Below, piece after piece: positions 13,622 through 15,823 of a stretch of 15,823 nucleotides of DNA (positions are counted from its first letter, which is position 1; the number at the start of each line of letters is the position of its first letter). Location: positions 1-15,823 of the forward strand of contig CANHLD010000026.1 in the NCBI GenBank assembly GCA_947461325.1, written 5' to 3'. Source of the stretch: Comamonadaceae bacterium (GTDB lineage Bacteria > Pseudomonadota > Gammaproteobacteria > Burkholderiales > Burkholderiaceae_C). The position numbers were made by a program, and so were the translations under genes. The notes beneath the pieces were generated by a model. The model did not search any database. It was given only the letters and a program-made list of their open reading frames with translations, and was not told where the DNA came from.

Positions 13622-14812
13622 TCAGTGTGCGGGGGCAGCAGCCGCGGGTGCAGCTACGGGTTCAGCTCTGTTGAGAAACAAAATCTTCTGACCTGCCGTG
13701 GCATTCGCAGATGCCACGCTAGGCTTGGCTGCGTGACCTGCATGCTCATCTTTGGCAGGTGCAGCTTTGGCGTGCTCATCTTTGCCATGGTTATCTTTGG
13801 CAGGCTCAGACTTCGCAGGTGCAGCTTTGGCGTGCTCATCTTTGCCATGGTTATCTTTGGCAGGCTCAGACTTCGCAGGTGCAGCTTTGGCGTGCTCATC
13901 TTTGCCATGCTCTGCTTTTGCGTGTGCAGCTTTGGCTTGCTCGTCCTTGGCAGATGCTTCATTGTCTTTGTCAGCGGTCTCGGCTTCGGCATTCACCAGA
14001 ACGGCAAACGCTTTTTCTGCTTTGGCCAATTCATCCAGCGCTTTGTCCACCTTGGCTTGGGCGGCAAGCATCACGCGCTCTGCTCTGGCGCGTTCGGCTT
14101 TGGCTTGATCTTGTTTGATTTTTTCTGCCCGAGCCTGGGCAATTTTGGCGCGCTCCGCTTTCGCCAATTCAGCCTTGGCTTGCTCTTCTTTGAGTCTGGC
14201 AGCCCGTGCTTCAGCCGCCTTGGCACGCTCGGCTTTGGCCAATTCAGCTTTGCTCATTTCAGGCTTGGCATCTTGCGAACTGGCATGCATGTCTTTGGCT
14301 TCATCCGTTTGTTTTCCATGGGCAGACGATGCAGTTGCAGGTGCAGCAGGTTTGACTGGCTCGACCACTTGCACAAGCACGGAGGCTGAAGCGGGTTTGC
14401 CCCTTTGACTTGAATCAGTTGACGCAGCGGCAGTTGCAGATTTGGCAGCAGTGGGACTTTGAGGCGCAGCACCGTGGCCATCGTTATGCACATCATCTGA
14501 CTTCATCGCAACTAATTCAACGGCAGCAGCTTCAGTGGTTTTGAGTTTGCTGCTCGTCTGTGCAACGGCGGCAAGTGCTACTGAGGGCTGCGGCACAGCA
14601 GGAATGTCGGTTTGCTTTTTCGGCAACACACGCAGCGGATAAAACAAATAACCGCGCTCCACCAAATCGGTTTCAGCAGGCGCTGCAATCCAACGGCCTT
14701 GATCGTCTGTTTCATTGTCTGCGGCAAAAGCAGACGGCAGGCTGTAAGCAGTGAGCAAAGCCAAACAGATCAGGGACGGGCGAAAACGAAAAAAGGTGTT
14801 CATGTGTTGCAT
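13622..14812 (-). CDS. Exported Ala/Lys/Glu/His-rich repeat protein of unknown function
   Basis: 396 residues from ATG 14812, or 393 from the ATG at 14803, which begins MNTFFRFRPSLICLALL. A signal peptide ends near AFA-AD. A unique segment follows (QGRWIAAPAETDLVERGYLFYPLRVLPKK), then an Ala/Pro/Ser linker. Next comes a long charged AKAERAKAAEARAARLKEEQ-type region (about 180-270), expected to form a continuous helix or coiled coil like the stalk of TolA. It ends in three units of a 20-residue repeat built on DEHAKAAPAKSEPAKDNHGK, the last one shortened, then a short Ala-rich tail. Repeats and helix are rich in His, Lys, Asp and Glu, so metal or polyanion binding is conceivable. I do not recognise the family. 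Low complexity makes homology to TolA or histone H1-like proteins unreliable. It is the first gene of the probable operon leading to comEC. Confidence 0.75.
   Translation of the reverse strand: MQHMNTFFRFRPSLICLALLTAYSLPSAFAADNETDDQGRWIAAPAETDLVERGYLFYPLRVLPKKQTDIPAVPQPSVALAAVAQTSSKLKTTEAAAVELVAMKSDDVHNDGHGAAPQSPTAAKSATAAASTDSSQRGKPASASVLVQVVEPVKPAAPATASSAHGKQTDEAKDMHASSQDAKPEMSKAELAKAERAKAAEARAARLKEEQAKAELAKAERAKIAQARAEKIKQDQAKAERARAERVMLAAQAKVDKALDELAKAEKAFAVLVNAEAETADKDNEASAKDEQAKAAHAKAEHGKDEHAKAAPAKSEPAKDNHGKDEHAKAAPAKSEPAKDNHGKDEHAKAAPAKDEHAGHAAKPSVASANATAGQKILFLNRAEPVAAPAAAAPAH
13755..13909 (-). repeat. 60-bp exact tandem repeat coding for 20-residue units
   Basis: Bases 13755-13849 recur exactly 60 bp later through 13909, giving about 2.6 identical copies without a single difference. 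The period is a multiple of three, so gain or loss of units keeps the frame. Shorter, diverged copies of DEHAKA-type units flank it. Exact identity implies recent duplication or ongoing slippage, so copy number may vary between strains. Confidence 0.95.
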
Positions 14813-14961
14813 TTCATTGTCTTGAAAAATATAGCGGCAGTTAGGATTCGGATTGTTCAGCCAATACTTGAGTGCGGCAAGTGCAAAATAGGGCTTTGAT
14901 GCGCAATACTGTGTTCAAGCAGCGTTTGCGAATTCTTTCTATTTCATTTTCAAGGAACTCC
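14813..14961. promoter_or_regulatory. Divergent region between the repeat-protein operon and the RidA-family gene
   Basis: 149 bp between oppositely directed start codons must contain both promoters. On the minus strand TATATT (14828-14833) is a reasonable -10 box, but it lies only 15 bp from the 14812 ATG and has no clear -35. This would give a very short leader and fits the absence of a good ribosome binding site there. No convincing plus-strand promoter was identified. Confidence 0.35.
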
Positions 14962-14964
14962 ATG
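14952..14964 (+). promoter_or_regulatory. Ribosome binding site fixing the RidA-family start
   Basis: AAGGA (14952-14956) is five bases before ATG 14962. The upstream in-frame ATG at 14872 would add 30 residues unlike any RidA N-terminus, so 14962 is preferred. Confidence 0.8.
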
Positions 14965-15426
14965 TCTATTCAAAACCGACTCAAGGAACGAAACATCCAA
15001 TTACCAGAGGTGTCGGCGCCTGCAGCAGCTTATGTGCCGTATGTGCAAACAGGCCATTTGGTTTTCATCAGCGGCCATATTGCCAAACAAAACGGCAAGC
15101 CTTGGGTCGGACAACTTGGCACTGACATGGACACCGAAACCGGCAAGCAAGCTGCAGAGGCCGTTGCCATTGATTTGCTGGGCACCTTACAAGCGGCCTG
15201 CGGTGGCGACTTGCACAAACTCAAACGCATAGTCAAAGTCATGAGCCTGGTCAATTCCAGCAGCAGTTTCACCGAACACCATTTGGTCACCAACGGTTGC
15301 AGCGAACTGTTGGTGCACATTTTGGGCGAGGCCGGCGCACATGCACGAAGTGCGTTCGGTGTTGCGCAATTACCAATGGGTGCTTGCGTGGAAATTGAGT
15401 TGATAGCCGAATTACATCCGGGTTGA
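14962..15426 (+). CDS. RidA-family (YjgF/YER057c/UK114) protein
   Basis: A 154-residue cytosolic protein starting MSIQNRLKERNIQLPEVSAPAAAYVPYVQTGHLVFISGHI. RidA proteins are homotrimers; the archetype hydrolyses reactive enamine/imine intermediates from PLP-dependent dehydratases, while other Rid subfamilies have unproven roles. Family signs are VFISGHI near the start, a central VKVMSLVNSS strand, and the C-terminal signature H-A-R129-SAFGVAQLPMGACVE144IE146. R129 matches the Arg needed for deaminase activity in archetypal RidA, so activity is plausible. At 154 residues it is longer than classical RidA (about 128), and the N-terminus and tail resemble the longer subfamily common in proteobacteria, so the gene is not named ridA here. 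Its stop lies 2 bp from the stop of the convergent RND gene. Confidence 0.92.
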   Translation: MSIQNRLKERNIQLPEVSAPAAAYVPYVQTGHLVFISGHIAKQNGKPWVGQLGTDMDTETGKQAAEAVAIDLLGTLQAACGGDLHKLKRIVKVMSLVNSSSSFTEHHLVTNGCSELLVHILGEAGAHARSAFGVAQLPMGACVEIELIAELHPG

Positions 15427-15428
15427 AT

Positions 15429-15823
15429 TTAGCGTTTCAATCGTGCCCACCATCTGCTGAAAAACTGACCCAAGTCATCCACATACAAATACACAGCCGG
15501 AATCACCAGCAAACTGAGAAAGGTGGAAGTGATCAAACCACCGATGACTGACACCGCCATCGGTGAGCGAAAGCTTGAATCGGAACTGCCCCAACCGGCG
15601 GCAATCGGCAACATGCCGGCGCCCATGGCAATGGTGGTCATGATGATGGGGCGAGCCCGCTTTTCGCAGGCGTCCATGAGGGCGTCAAAACGGGTAAAGC
15701 CCAAGTCCCGCTCCGCCACAATGGCGTACTCCACCAGCAAAATAGAGTTTTTGGTGGCCACGCCCATGAGCATGATCAAGCCGATGAGTGACGGCATAGA
15801 GAAACTCTTGCCAGTCAATAACA
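15429..15823 (-). CDS. RND efflux transporter permease subunit, C-terminal part
   Basis: Only the last 131 or so codons are in the window; the frame stays open to the edge, so the gene starts beyond it. The visible part holds the last transmembrane helices of an AcrB/MexB-like proton-driven inner-membrane pump: SFSMPSLIGLIMLMGVATKNSILLVEYA, the loop with ARPIIMTTIAMGAGMLPIA, and PMAVSVIGGLITSTFLSLLVIPAVYLYVDD, ending in a basic tail (RWWARLKR). These are characteristic of RND permeases of roughly 1000-1050 residues. The sequence favours drug/solvent (HAE1-like) over heavy-metal pumps, but the substrate-binding porter domains are not visible. No further gene of the pump operon follows it on this strand, so an outer-membrane or adaptor gene would have to be upstream. 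Confidence 0.93.
   Translation of the reverse strand, partial: LLTGKSFSMPSLIGLIMLMGVATKNSILLVEYAIVAERDLGFTRFDALMDACEKRARPIIMTTIAMGAGMLPIAAGWGSSDSSFRSPMAVSVIGGLITSTFLSLLVIPAVYLYVDDLGQFFSRWWARLKR

Noticed and set aside
13755..13909. 60-bp repeats considered as a CRISPR array
   Set aside because: The copies are directly abutting with no unique spacers, stay in frame and encode a 20-residue protein repeat.
13625..14389. Long plus-strand open frame of 254 codons opposite the repeat protein
   Set aside because: It mirrors the repetitive Ala/Lys codons of the minus-strand gene, has no ribosome binding site and gives a Cys/Phe/Gly-rich translation without a fold. The minus-strand protein has a clear signal peptide.
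14872..14961. Upstream start for the RidA-family gene
   Set aside because: It adds 30 residues not expected in the family, while ATG 14962 has AAGGA five bases before it.

Overview
The window looks like chromosome of a betaproteobacterium, most likely in the Burkholderiales. It pairs a degenerate CphA-like gene with a full cyanophycin synthetase gene, next to an ABC half-transporter and a DUF1854 protein. It also has an orphan Tat-exported TRAP binding protein and a ComEC. GC is intermediate. No rRNA, tRNA, CRISPR array, insertion sequence or phage gene was seen. The genus cannot be fixed from the sequence.

Region 1 (1-8530) is a cyanophycin (multi-L-arginyl-poly-L-aspartate) locus. A 5'-truncated CapA-family metallophosphatase gene (+) runs convergently into a two-gene minus-strand operon. 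That operon holds an exporter-type ABC half-transporter with an unusual N-terminal extension and Cys4 knuckle (1383-3662), overlapped by 4 nt by a DUF1854 protein gene (919-1386). Divergently, across an 84-bp intergenic region with an 18-bp inverted repeat, lie cphA' (3747-5951) and cphA (5951-8530), overlapping by one base. CphA carries intact ATP-grasp and Mur-ligase active sites. CphA' has lost the Mur P-loop lysine, other Mur motifs and the C-terminal Mur domain, but keeps a clean HxxEH motif in its N-domain that CphA has lost. The two proteins look complementary, and this is the most interesting signal in the window. No cyanophycinase or isoaspartyl dipeptidase gene lies within these limits.

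Region 2 (8531-10406): a 319-bp non-coding stretch with three inverted repeats precedes an orphan TakP-like TRAP substrate-binding protein gene. A strong bidirectional terminator follows. A small secreted cupin gene converges on it from the other strand.

Region 3 (10627-14812, minus strand) looks like a three-gene operon, read from right to left. It has an exported Ala/Lys/Glu/His-rich protein with exact 20-residue repeats, a small secreted surface-adhesin-E-like protein, and the DNA-uptake channel ComEC. ComEC appears to start at TTG, just after a hairpin whose foot reaches its ribosome binding site.

Region 4 (14962-15823): a RidA-family enamine/imine deaminase gene (+) ends 2 bp from the C-terminal end of an RND efflux permease gene (-) that runs off the window.
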